A DNA stretch of 7,380 nucleotides from Desulfobacteraceae bacterium (GTDB taxonomy: Bacteria > Desulfobacterota > Desulfobacteria > Desulfobacterales > Desulfobacteraceae): positions 1 to 7,380 of the forward strand of contig PIVQ01000351.1 in the NCBI GenBank assembly GCA_003354055.1. The letters run 5' to 3'. The first letter of the stretch is position 1; the number at the start of each line of letters is the position of its first letter. Under the pieces are notes generated by a model. The model was given only the letters and a program-made list of their open reading frames with translations, made no database searches and was not told where the DNA came from. Positions 1-6,791 of this stretch are shown in pieces. The position numbers were made by a program, and so were the translations under genes.

Positions 1-266
1 ATATTGTTCATCCCGTACATGAAATCAATGACAGCCTGGTTTTCCTGGGCGTGGAGTTTACCGCCGATCCACTCCACATCAATGCCCTGGGAAAAGTTCT
101 TTTCATCTGTGGATGTCAGAATCACAGCTTGAACTTCAACATCTTCCACCACCTGGTCCAGACAAAGATTCATGTCCGTAGCAAAGGTTTTATTCATCCG
201 GTTGGGACCGTTACACATTTCAACGATTGCAATGTTCTCTTGCTTTTTCCATGTTATGACAGCCAT
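1..266 (-). CDS. Enoyl-CoA hydratase/isomerase (crotonase) family protein, 5' part only
   Basis: Translating the minus strand from the ATG at 264-266 gives 88 codons that run open off the left edge, so only the N-terminal third or so of a typical 250-270 residue crotonase is present. It starts MAVITWKKQENIAIVEM, the usual first beta strands, followed by NGPNRMN (residues 19-25), the place where the family has a conserved Asn, and then an amphipathic helix. AVILTSTDEKNFSQGIDVEWI (split here as residues 47-58 and FSQGIDVEWI at 58-67) matches the family's first oxyanion-hole segment (S/A-x-G-x-D-L). AAGGAG at 273-278 lies 6 nt upstream of the ATG and supports this start. Crotonases act on acyl-CoA thioesters (hydration, isomerisation, hydrolysis); the catalytic Glu region is outside the window, so the exact reaction cannot be assigned. 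The gene is divergent from the hydantoinase-type gene. Family assignment is secure; a fatty-acid or aromatic degradation role is inferred. Confidence 0.85.
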   Translation of the reverse strand, partial: MAVITWKKQENIAIVEMCNGPNRMNKTFATDMNLCLDQVVEDVEVQAVILTSTDEKNFSQGIDVEWIGGKLHAQENQAVIDFMYGMNN

Positions 267-352
267 GCGTCACTCCTTATGTTAAATATCAACAATTAAT
301 ATCAATTTGCAAAGTTAACGTTGTTATCGAAAGATAAATTAAATCCCGCCAT

Positions 353-381
353 ATTTCAAGGCCCTAAAACTTCATTGACAA
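353..381 (-). promoter_or_regulatory. Candidate sigma-70 promoter for the crotonase gene
   Basis: On the minus strand TTGTCA (376-381, one mismatch to TTGACA) is followed after exactly 17 nt by TGAAAT (353-358, four of six matches to TATAAT). It points towards the crotonase start about 87 nt downstream. An alternative weaker pair lies closer to the gene in the AT-rich stretch 285-315, so the choice is uncertain. Confidence 0.3.
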
Positions 382-416
382 CCTTATCGTTTTCTGACAA
401 GCTCCGCTTTATTACA

Positions 417-430
417 GATACCCTGGTATC
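417..430. promoter_or_regulatory. Perfect palindrome GATACC-CT-GGTATC, possible operator
   Basis: Two perfect 6-bp arms (417-422 and 425-430) separated by two bases lie 35 nt upstream of the hydantoinase-type start and about 36 nt upstream of the candidate crotonase -35. The position in a divergent intergenic region fits a repressor or activator site. No regulator gene is visible nearby. A short TTATC-GAAA-GATAA hairpin at 324-337 is also in this region. Confidence 0.3.
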
Positions 431-465
431 ACCGGATTTTCAATCATTATGCCAAGGAAGAGGAC

Positions 466-2139
466 ATGATTTTAGGCCTAGATGTCGGCGGCACCCACAC
501 AGATGCTGTTCTTCTCAGCAGCACAGGAATTCAAGAGCGCGTAAAAGTCACCACTGACCCTGACGACCTTTTCAACAGCGTACTCTCAGCAATTTCAAAG
601 CTTCTGGAAAACACCGACCCCAAACAGATCGAAAGGGTCGTAATTTCCACCACCCTGACAACCAATGCCATTGTCCAGCAGACCATGGCCCCGGTGGCAA
701 TAATTGTTTCAGCAGGCCCGGGTATTGATCCTGAATGCTTTAGAACGGGAAAACACTACTATACAGTATCGGGTTCCATCAACCACAGAGGCCGGGAAAA
801 AGCCCCGGTCAATGAAATGCAGATTCAGGATATTGCCAAAGAGATAAAAAAAGCAGGCATCGAATATGTGGGGGTGGTCAGCAAATTCAGCGTCAGAAAT
901 CCCTCCCATGAAATTCTGATCAAACGGATCCTTAATAAATACGTTAAAAAGGTTTTCTTAGGCCATCATGTGTCAGGAAACTTAAATTTCCCAAGACGTA
1001 TTGCCACCACCCATCTGAATGCGGCTGTATTCTCACTTCACAAGGAGTTTTTTGAAGCGGTTCAGCAGTCCCTGGAAGAAAAAGGGCTTACAATCCCCAT
1101 TCAGATCCTCAAAGCTGACGGCGGTACTATGACCCTGGAATCCTCGATGCACTTTCCGGCCCAGACCGTATTATCAGGTCCGGCAGCCAGTATCATGGGC
1201 GCCATCCCCCATGCCCCGGCAAGCCAGGATGCCATTGTACTGGATATCGGCGGGACCACAACGGATATTGCCTTTCTGGTGGACAAAACCCCTCTGCTTG
1301 AACCTGTGGGTATACGGCGGGGACAGTATAGAAGCCTGATCCGGTCTTTGCGTACGGACTCCAAGGGAATCGGCGGAGATTCCGCTTTAAGAATCGTAGA
1401 CGGAGAGCTCACCATCGGCCCGGACAGACTGGGACCGGCCATGGCCTTTGGCGGCACGAATCCCACCCCCACCGACGCCCTGGTGGTTTTAGGACTCATG
1501 GATGAGGGAGACAAGGAAAAAGCTGGCCAGGGGATTCACGAAATCGCCCAGGGCTTGGCTATGGAAGATGAGGAAGCAGCCGACCACATCTTCAGATCCT
1601 GCTGCTCCGTAATCCTGAAAAAGACCTTTGAAATGATTGATCAGCTCAACTCCCAGCCGGTTTACACGGTCCATGATTTTCTGGAAGGGTATAAGCTGAG
1701 TCCAAGAAAAATTCTTATGCTGGGCGGGCCGGCACGTTTTTTTGCCGAGAAGATCCAGGATATGTATAAGATAGAAACCGTTGCCGTTCCAGCGTCTTCC
1801 GTGGCCAATGCCATTGGTGCGGCTCTGGCCAGAACCACCTGTGAGGTGACCGTGAATGCGGACACGGAACAGGGAATAGTGACGGCCCATGAAGAGGATT
1901 TTGCAGAGCCGATTTCAAAATCCTTTTCCGAGGACAACCTGGTTGAGACCGCTTATACCCTGCTCAAGGAAAAAGCGGAAAACGCCGGGGCAGATCCGGA
2001 TAATCTGGATGAAATTGAGGTGGTGGAATTTCAGGAGTTCAACATTGTCCGGAATTTTTCACCACGGGGCAAGATTTTCAGAACAAAAATGCAGCTGAAA
2101 CCCGGCCTGATCAAAGGCTATGAATCGGTTCTCAGCTAA
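466..2139 (+). CDS. Hydantoinase/oxoprolinase family protein (HyuA-type ATPase, short form)
   Basis: This 557-residue protein belongs to the HyuA/5-oxoprolinase/acetone-carboxylase-beta ATPase family, which couples ATP hydrolysis to opening of cyclic amides or to phosphorylation before carboxylation. The ASKHA-fold phosphate-binding loop appears twice: LGLDVGGTHTD at residues 3-13 and LDIGGTTTDIAF at 259-270. The family signature GIGGDSALRIVDG starts at residue 301, followed by the GPxxLGPAMAFGG...PTPTDALVVLG segment. The start is well placed: AAGGAAGAGG lies just upstream and the fold begins at residue 2. Typical HyuA proteins are near 680-720 residues, so this is a short form, ending cleanly after a beta-rich tail (FNIVRNFSPRGKIF). 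No HyuB-type partner is encoded in the window. The next gene starts 49 nt downstream, suggesting an operon with the HDAC-family gene. The substrate cannot be deduced; hydantoin, 5-oxoproline and related cyclic amides are only family precedents. Confidence 0.87.
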   Translation: MILGLDVGGTHTDAVLLSSTGIQERVKVTTDPDDLFNSVLSAISKLLENTDPKQIERVVISTTLTTNAIVQQTMAPVAIIVSAGPGIDPECFRTGKHYYTVSGSINHRGREKAPVNEMQIQDIAKEIKKAGIEYVGVVSKFSVRNPSHEILIKRILNKYVKKVFLGHHVSGNLNFPRRIATTHLNAAVFSLHKEFFEAVQQSLEEKGLTIPIQILKADGGTMTLESSMHFPAQTVLSGPAASIMGAIPHAPASQDAIVLDIGGTTTDIAFLVDKTPLLEPVGIRRGQYRSLIRSLRTDSKGIGGDSALRIVDGELTIGPDRLGPAMAFGGTNPTPTDALVVLGLMDEGDKEKAGQGIHEIAQGLAMEDEEAADHIFRSCCSVILKKTFEMIDQLNSQPVYTVHDFLEGYKLSPRKILMLGGPARFFAEKIQDMYKIETVAVPASSVANAIGAALARTTCEVTVNADTEQGIVTAHEEDFAEPISKSFSEDNLVETAYTLLKEKAENAGADPDNLDEIEVVEFQEFNIVRNFSPRGKIFRTKMQLKPGLIKGYESVLS

Positions 2140-2188
2140 AACGCTGTAATAAGATATTTTTGAAGAAGCGCATTGAGGAAGTAAAACC

Positions 2189-3502
2189 ATGTTAAAAGCA
2201 TCTCATAAAACCGGGCTGGTATTTTTCCCTGCATTTGACTGGGCCATTGATCCCACCCATCCGGAACGGGAGGAAAGGCTTCTATATACCCAGGACCAGG
2301 TCAACGAAGAAGGAGTCTTCGACATCCAGGGCATTGTGGAGTACAAACCTGCGCTGGTATCCAATGAAGATATCCGCAGGACCCATTTCTGTGTTCCTGA
2401 TGAAAAAACCGTGACCACGGAGTCCCATCTAATTTCTGCCGGCGGCGCCAAAGCCATTGCAGATGCCGTGTTAACCCGCGAAGTCAAAAACGGGTTTGCC
2501 CTGGTACGCCCTCCCGGCCATCATTCCATGCGGGTTTCCCACGGCGGCAGGGGATTTTGCCACATCAATATGGAAGCGATCATGGTGGAATATATCCGGT
2601 CTCAATACGGGGTAAAAAAAATTGCCATCATTGATACGGACTGCCACCACGGAGACGGCACCAATGATATCTTCTGGCACGATCCCGATGTATTGTTTAT
2701 CTCATTGCACCAGGACGGCAGAACCATGTATCCGGGCAGCGGTTTCCCGGGCGAACTGGGCGGTCCAAATGCCAAAGGCTCAAACCTGAACATTCCCCTG
2801 CCCCCTGGCACCTCCACAGAAGGCTACCTGTATGTCATCCGGAACTGTGTCCTTCCGGTACTTGAGGAATTCAAACCGGATATCATCGTGAATTCCGCAG
2901 GCCAGGACAACCATTACACCGATCCTTTGACCAATATGAACTTTTCCGCCCAGGGGTATGCCCAGCTCACCACGCTTCTCAAACCCGACATTGCGGTTCT
3001 GGAAGGGGGCTATGCCATTGAAGGCGCCCTGCCCTATGTCAACCTGGGGATTATCCTGGCCATGGCCGGCCTGGATTATTCAGGAGTAATCGAACCGGAT
3101 TACAACCCGGAGAAGCTAAAACAATCCGTAAGCATCACAGATAAAATCAAAAAGACCACGGATCAAATCAACACCTTCTGGTCTCAGCGGTATAAAATGA
3201 GGGAAGAGGCTGGAACCCCCGGGGACATCATGGTCCGCCACAAAGAAGTCTTTTACGATACCGACAATATCTTTGAACGGCAGAAAGAAAAAATCAGGCT
3301 CTGCCGCGACTGCGGCGGCAGTTTTGAAGTCGATTCAAAAGCCACTCCCGGCCAGCACATCTTAGGCGTGCATATTCCCATCAATGCCTGCGATGCCTGC
3401 AAGGAAAAGGCATATGAACTCTATGACAAGGCGGATTCAAGTAAGTACAAAAAGGTATATCTCCAGGACCGGCCCAAGGATGTTTATGAAATCAAAGAAT
3501 AA
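2189..3502 (+). CDS. Histone deacetylase family zinc amidohydrolase with C-terminal CxxC/CxxC knuckle
   Basis: This 437-residue protein is a class I/II HDAC-type metallohydrolase (relatives: AcuC, acetylpolyamine amidohydrolases), which removes acyl groups from amines. The N-terminus has the family HPERxxRL-like segment (THPEREERL). RPPGHH at 107-112 supplies the tandem active-site histidines H111/H112. DTDCHHGDGT at 149-158 supplies D149 and D156 for the charge relays and zinc ligands D151 and H153. SAGQDNHYTDPL begins at 236 and gives the third zinc ligand D240, with Gln in place of the common Phe of SAGFD. EGGY at 272-275 gives the transition-state Tyr275. The set is complete, so activity is expected. 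After the deacetylase core (to about 320) comes a tail with C372xxC375 and C401xxC404, a likely zinc ribbon. GAGGAAG lies 7 nt before the ATG. No signal peptide or membrane segment is seen, so it is cytosolic. The substrate is unknown: acetylated protein lysine, acetylpolyamine or another acyl-amine are all possible. Confidence 0.9.
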   Translation: MLKASHKTGLVFFPAFDWAIDPTHPEREERLLYTQDQVNEEGVFDIQGIVEYKPALVSNEDIRRTHFCVPDEKTVTTESHLISAGGAKAIADAVLTREVKNGFALVRPPGHHSMRVSHGGRGFCHINMEAIMVEYIRSQYGVKKIAIIDTDCHHGDGTNDIFWHDPDVLFISLHQDGRTMYPGSGFPGELGGPNAKGSNLNIPLPPGTSTEGYLYVIRNCVLPVLEEFKPDIIVNSAGQDNHYTDPLTNMNFSAQGYAQLTTLLKPDIAVLEGGYAIEGALPYVNLGIILAMAGLDYSGVIEPDYNPEKLKQSVSITDKIKKTTDQINTFWSQRYKMREEAGTPGDIMVRHKEVFYDTDNIFERQKEKIRLCRDCGGSFEVDSKATPGQHILGVHIPINACDACKEKAYELYDKADSSKYKKVYLQDRPKDVYEIKE

Positions 3503-3505
3503 ATC

Positions 3506-3539
3506 AGGGGGGCACGGCTGCCCTTGAATGCCCGTGCCC
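3506..3539 (+). promoter_or_regulatory. GC-rich hairpin enclosing the Shine-Dalgarno and TTG start of epmA
   Basis: The Shine-Dalgarno-like AGGGGGG is at 3506-3512. GGGCACGG (3510-3517) is perfectly complementary to CCGTGCCC (3532-3539), an 8-bp stem of almost only G-C pairs with a 14-nt loop that holds the TTG start (3524-3526). A competing smaller stem GGGCA/TGCCC (3510-3514 with 3519-3523) would also pair the Shine-Dalgarno. Both folds would limit ribosome access. The pairing is visible in the sequence; a regulatory role is inferred. Confidence 0.5.
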
Positions 3540-4435
3540 ATCTTGAAAACTTAAAAAAAAGATCCCTTGTGATTCAGTATACAAGGGATCTTTTTATTAC
3601 CAGAGGCTATCTGGAGGTGGATACGCCCATCAGGTGTCCGTCAATCATTCCCGAAGCCCATATTGATCCTGTCATCGCAGGCGACCTGTATCTCCAGGCC
3701 TCACCGGAACTCTGCATGAAACGCCTGCTGTCCATGGGAGCAGACAAAATTTTCCAAATCTGCAAATGCTTTAGGAAAAGAGAACGGGGAGAACGCCACC
3801 TGCCGGAACTGACACTTTTGGAATGGTATGGAGCCAACCAGACCTATATCGATCTCATGGATCAATGCCAGGATTTGCTCAGGCATATTGCCTCAGGGCT
3901 TGGGTTGGGCAACCAAATAATTTTCCAAGGTCAGTCCATAGATATTGGCTCTCCTTTTGACCGGATCACCGTGGCCGAAGCATTTCAAAATTTTACATCC
4001 ATTACCGTTGAAAAGGCGCTTGAGCAAGATCGATTTGATGAAATCCTAAGTTTTGAAGTTGAACCCGGGCTTGGACTCCGCCGCCCCTGTTTTCTCACCG
4101 ATTACCCGGCCCCTTTGGCCTCTTTAGCCAAGCTCCATCCTAAAAACAAAAAAGTAGCCCAGAGATTCGAACTCTATGTGGCCGGTATTGAACTGGCCAA
4201 CGGATTTACCGAACTTACCGACGCCAAGATACAAAGACAGCGGTTTGCCTTAGAAAACCAAATCAGGACAGACCGGGGCCAGAACGCCCTGCCCCTGCCT
4301 GAAAAGTTTCTTTCAGATCTTGAAACCATGCCGGAAGCTGCCGGTATCGCCCTGGGAATGGACCGTCTGGTTATGCTCTTCTGCGATACCCTATCCATTG
4401 ATCAGGTGGTTGCCTTTACACCTGAAATGTTATAA
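3524..4435 (+). CDS. epmA: EF-P lysine ligase EpmA/GenX (class II LysRS-like)
   Basis: The 303-residue product is a stand-alone class II lysyl-tRNA synthetase catalytic domain without the anticodon-binding domain, as in EpmA (325 residues in E. coli), which attaches beta-lysine to a conserved lysine of elongation factor P. Motif 1 is GYLEVDTP (28-35). Motif 2 is FRKRERGERHLPEL followed by TLLEWY (83-102). GIELANGFTEL (221-231) is the LysRS-type substrate segment. Motif 3 is GIALGMDRLVM (274-284). The start is TTG; the in-frame stop at 3500 leaves only CTG at 3518 as an alternative, and NLKKRSLVIQ (9-18) already aligns with the E. coli N-terminal helix, so the frame is right from the beginning. 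It starts 21 nt after the HDAC-family stop. Neither epmB (aminomutase) nor efp is in the window. Motif 2 lacks the usual FRxE glutamate position. Two strong inverted repeats overlap its first 24 codons. Confidence 0.83.
   Translation: MNARAHLENLKKRSLVIQYTRDLFITRGYLEVDTPIRCPSIIPEAHIDPVIAGDLYLQASPELCMKRLLSMGADKIFQICKCFRKRERGERHLPELTLLEWYGANQTYIDLMDQCQDLLRHIASGLGLGNQIIFQGQSIDIGSPFDRITVAEAFQNFTSITVEKALEQDRFDEILSFEVEPGLGLRRPCFLTDYPAPLASLAKLHPKNKKVAQRFELYVAGIELANGFTELTDAKIQRQRFALENQIRTDRGQNALPLPEKFLSDLETMPEAAGIALGMDRLVMLFCDTLSIDQVVAFTPEML
3553..3595 (+). terminator. Intrinsic-terminator-like hairpin inside the 5' end of epmA
   Basis: AAAAAGATCCCTTGT (3556-3570) and ACAAGGGATCTTTTT (3581-3595) are a perfect 15-bp inverted repeat with a 10-nt loop. 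The right arm ends in five T and an eight-A run (3553-3560) precedes the stem, giving the classic terminator form in both directions. It lies 54-93 nt after the HDAC-family stop but within codons 11-24 of epmA. It may end or attenuate transcription from upstream. The structure is certain; termination in vivo is inferred. Confidence 0.6.
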
Positions 4436-4478
4436 CCGACTTTTCCTTAAATAAAATAGACAGATAGTCATCTTTGTA

Positions 4479-4506
4479 TTGTAGCTTTCACCCATGCTGT
4501 GATAAC
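4479..4506 (+). promoter_or_regulatory. Possible extended -10 promoter for the HD-GYP gene
   Basis: GATAAC (4501-4506, four of six matches to TATAAT) is preceded by TG one base upstream (4498-4499), an extended -10. A weak TTGTAG -35 (4479-4484) sits 16 nt away. It lies in the 140-nt gap after epmA, about 70 nt before the next start. A small CGTCC/GGACG stem (4506-4510 with 4523-4527) follows. No convincing terminator for epmA is seen in this gap. Confidence 0.25.
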
Positions 4507-4575
4507 GTCCACACTATTATTGGGACGGCTGTCTGTTTGTCATGTTGAAACGTTGAATATTTAAGGATACCGATC

Positions 4576-6657
4576 ATGGAATACGCCATAGCCCGGGAAC
4601 AGATGAAAAGTTTTTTTACCAACTCCCCTATTGGTACCTACGTGGTTCAGGACAAAAAATTTAGCTTTGCCAACAACAAATTCCAGGAAATTATAGGATA
4701 TTCAGAAAAAGAACTGCTTGGCAAAAATCCTTTAGACATCGTCGTTCCGGAAGACAGGCTGCAATTGAGAGAGAATGCCGTCGCCATGTTAAAAGAGCTG
4801 CGGAATGAACCCTATGAATTCAAGGTATTAACCGCCACGGGCGACATCCGCTGGATTCTGGAGAGCCTTGCCCCCATCCTTTATGAAGACCGCCCGGCGG
4901 TTATGGGGCATTTCATGGATGTGACAGAGACCAAGCAGATCGAAAATGCCCTGAAGGTCTCCGAAAAAAAATACCGGTCCATCTTCGAACTGGCCAGGGA
5001 AGGCATCATCATTGTTGATTATTCCAACGGGAAAATCATTGATACCAATCTTGAATTCCAGCGGCAGACAGGATACACGTTGGCCGATCTCAAAACCCAT
5101 AAAATTTGGGAGCTCCAGCCGGAAGAACTTCAAAAAGAAGCCCGGACTACATTTTTCCGATTTAAAGAGAACCGCGGGGGTTTAAGTTCCTGGAAACTCT
5201 GCCAGAACACGGACGGCAAGATACTGCCCGTGGAAATCATTGCCCAGTCAATGCTCATGGGAGGCCAGAAGGTCATTATCTGCATGGTCAGGGACATCAG
5301 TGAGCGGGAGGCCATGATTCGGGCGCTGTCCCTGGCATCTGAAGAATGGCGAAAATCCTTTGATGCTCTGGATGACGCCGTGATGCTGATCAGTCCTGAT
5401 TTCAAGATCAGACGGGCCAATATGGCGACATCAAGGCTTTTGAATATTGAAGTCAGCAAACTCATCGGAATGAAGTGCCATACCCTTTTACACGGCACGG
5501 AAGAGCCGCCGGAATTCTGCCCCCATATGAAAGCCCAAAAAAAAGGCATTTATTGTGAAGCAGAGGAAACCGAATCCCACCTTGACAAGATTCTTCACTT
5601 TTGTGCATCCCCCATCAAGGATAACCAAGGGCATATTACCCACACGGTGGAAGTGATCAGCGATGTCACCGGTCGCCGGGACAATGAAAAGGAATCCATC
5701 CGGCTCAGTAAAAATCTGGCAGACAGTTTCAAGGGCATTACCCAGGCATTAAGTGAACTTGTAGAAAGTCGTGATCCTTATACTGCGGGTCATTCCAAAC
5801 ATGTGGCGGAACTGGCTTTAAAAACGGGGAAAGAAATGGGATTGTGCCAGGAAGACCTTGACGGTCTGCGGGTGTGCGCCCTGTTACACGATATAGGCAA
5901 GGCCATTATTCCGGCCGGAATCCTCAACAAACCCGGCAAACTTTCTCCCCATGAATGGGGATTTATACATGAACATCCCTCCACCGCCTTTGAAACGCTG
6001 AAGCAGATTCCGTTTCCATGGCCGGTTGCAGACGTGGTTCACCAGCACCACGAGCGCCTGGACGGCACAGGCTACCCCATGGGAATTTCCGGAGATAAAA
6101 TTCATCTATGGGCCCGGATTATTGCGGTAGCTGATATCTTTGATGCCATGACCAGCCACAGGCCCTATCGTCCCGGTCTGCCCTTAAAGGAAGCCATTGA
6201 GGAACTGGCCACAGGTCTTACGACCAAGTATGATCCTGTGGTGGTCGACGCCATCAACCGTGTGCTCAGGCTGGATGACCGGCGAATTATGGTGGTGGAT
6301 TACGACACGGAACAGGTTAAGGGGCTTTGTGCAGAACTGAAACATCAGGGTCTTGCCCCCATAGGGTTTACAAGCTCAGTAGCCGCGCTGAACGAAATAG
6401 AAATTAAAGCAATTCCTATTGTTATTACGGAACTTGAAATGCCTGAGATTAACGGGGTTCAACTTACCCAGAAAATAAAAGACCTTTATCCGGAAAGCGA
6501 AGTTATCCTGACAGCCAAATGCGACACGAAAGAAGGCTCTTTAAGGGCACTTCGTGCAGGAGCTTCGGATTTTTTAGAAAAACCCATTAACTCCACATTG
6601 TTTCAAAAGACCATCACACGAGCCTTACAACGGTATGCCGCCAAACGCCAGCGTTAA
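4576..6657 (+). CDS. PAS-PAS-PAS-HD-GYP-REC protein, probable c-di-GMP phosphodiesterase
   Basis: This 693-residue cytosolic regulator (no membrane segment) has three PAS domains at about 8-120, 128-250 and 255-375, then an HD-GYP domain at about 385-560 and a receiver domain at about 569-690. HD-GYP domains hydrolyse cyclic di-GMP. The catalytic set is complete: H406 in TAGHSKHV, HDIGK at 438-442, HEHP at 465-468, HQHHERLDGTGYP at 489-501 and ADIFDAMT at 519-526. The third PAS has Cys301, Cys315 and Cys327 in a KCHTLLHG...FCP arrangement. The receiver is odd: the acidic pair reads VVDYD (573-577), and the phosphoacceptor position is Glu619 in TELEMP, while T646 and K669 are kept. So it probably cannot take up phosphate normally. 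In most HD-GYP response regulators such as RpfG the receiver is N-terminal. AAGGA at 4563-4567, 8 nt upstream, supports the ATG. The signal sensed by the PAS domains is unknown. Confidence 0.92.
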   Translation: MEYAIAREQMKSFFTNSPIGTYVVQDKKFSFANNKFQEIIGYSEKELLGKNPLDIVVPEDRLQLRENAVAMLKELRNEPYEFKVLTATGDIRWILESLAPILYEDRPAVMGHFMDVTETKQIENALKVSEKKYRSIFELAREGIIIVDYSNGKIIDTNLEFQRQTGYTLADLKTHKIWELQPEELQKEARTTFFRFKENRGGLSSWKLCQNTDGKILPVEIIAQSMLMGGQKVIICMVRDISEREAMIRALSLASEEWRKSFDALDDAVMLISPDFKIRRANMATSRLLNIEVSKLIGMKCHTLLHGTEEPPEFCPHMKAQKKGIYCEAEETESHLDKILHFCASPIKDNQGHITHTVEVISDVTGRRDNEKESIRLSKNLADSFKGITQALSELVESRDPYTAGHSKHVAELALKTGKEMGLCQEDLDGLRVCALLHDIGKAIIPAGILNKPGKLSPHEWGFIHEHPSTAFETLKQIPFPWPVADVVHQHHERLDGTGYPMGISGDKIHLWARIIAVADIFDAMTSHRPYRPGLPLKEAIEELATGLTTKYDPVVVDAINRVLRLDDRRIMVVDYDTEQVKGLCAELKHQGLAPIGFTSSVAALNEIEIKAIPIVITELEMPEINGVQLTQKIKDLYPESEVILTAKCDTKEGSLRALRAGASDFLEKPINSTLFQKTITRALQRYAAKRQR

Positions 6658-6791
6658 TTCCTTCTGGAAAATTATGCCGGAATAGTCTGCACGTTTATCC
6701 ATCCTTATCCGCAATCGCTATAACCCATAGCTCAACAATCGTTTTCAGGAACCCTTCTTTTCTTCTCTGCAAAAAAGACCTCACCTCTCCG

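Noticed and set aside
51..299. Plus-strand 82-codon open frame
   Set aside because: It is antisense to the crotonase gene, whose minus-strand product has clear family motifs; the plus-strand peptide has none and no ribosome binding site.
321..557. Plus-strand 78-codon open frame overlapping the hydantoinase-type start
   Set aside because: Its 3' part overlaps the strongly conserved N-terminus of the next gene in another frame and turns into low-complexity Arg/His/Ser sequence.
1101..1514. Minus-strand 137-codon open frame
   Set aside because: A shadow of the hydantoinase-type gene, rich in Ser/Pro from the opposite strand of its Gly-rich motifs; no start signal or recognisable domain.
4506..4540. 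Terminator after epmA (CGTCC/GGACG stem)
   Set aside because: The stem has only 5 bp, a 12-nt loop and no proper T run after it.
5130..5549. Minus-strand 139-codon open frame
   Set aside because: Antisense to PAS domains of the HD-GYP protein; composition and lack of motifs fit a shadow frame.
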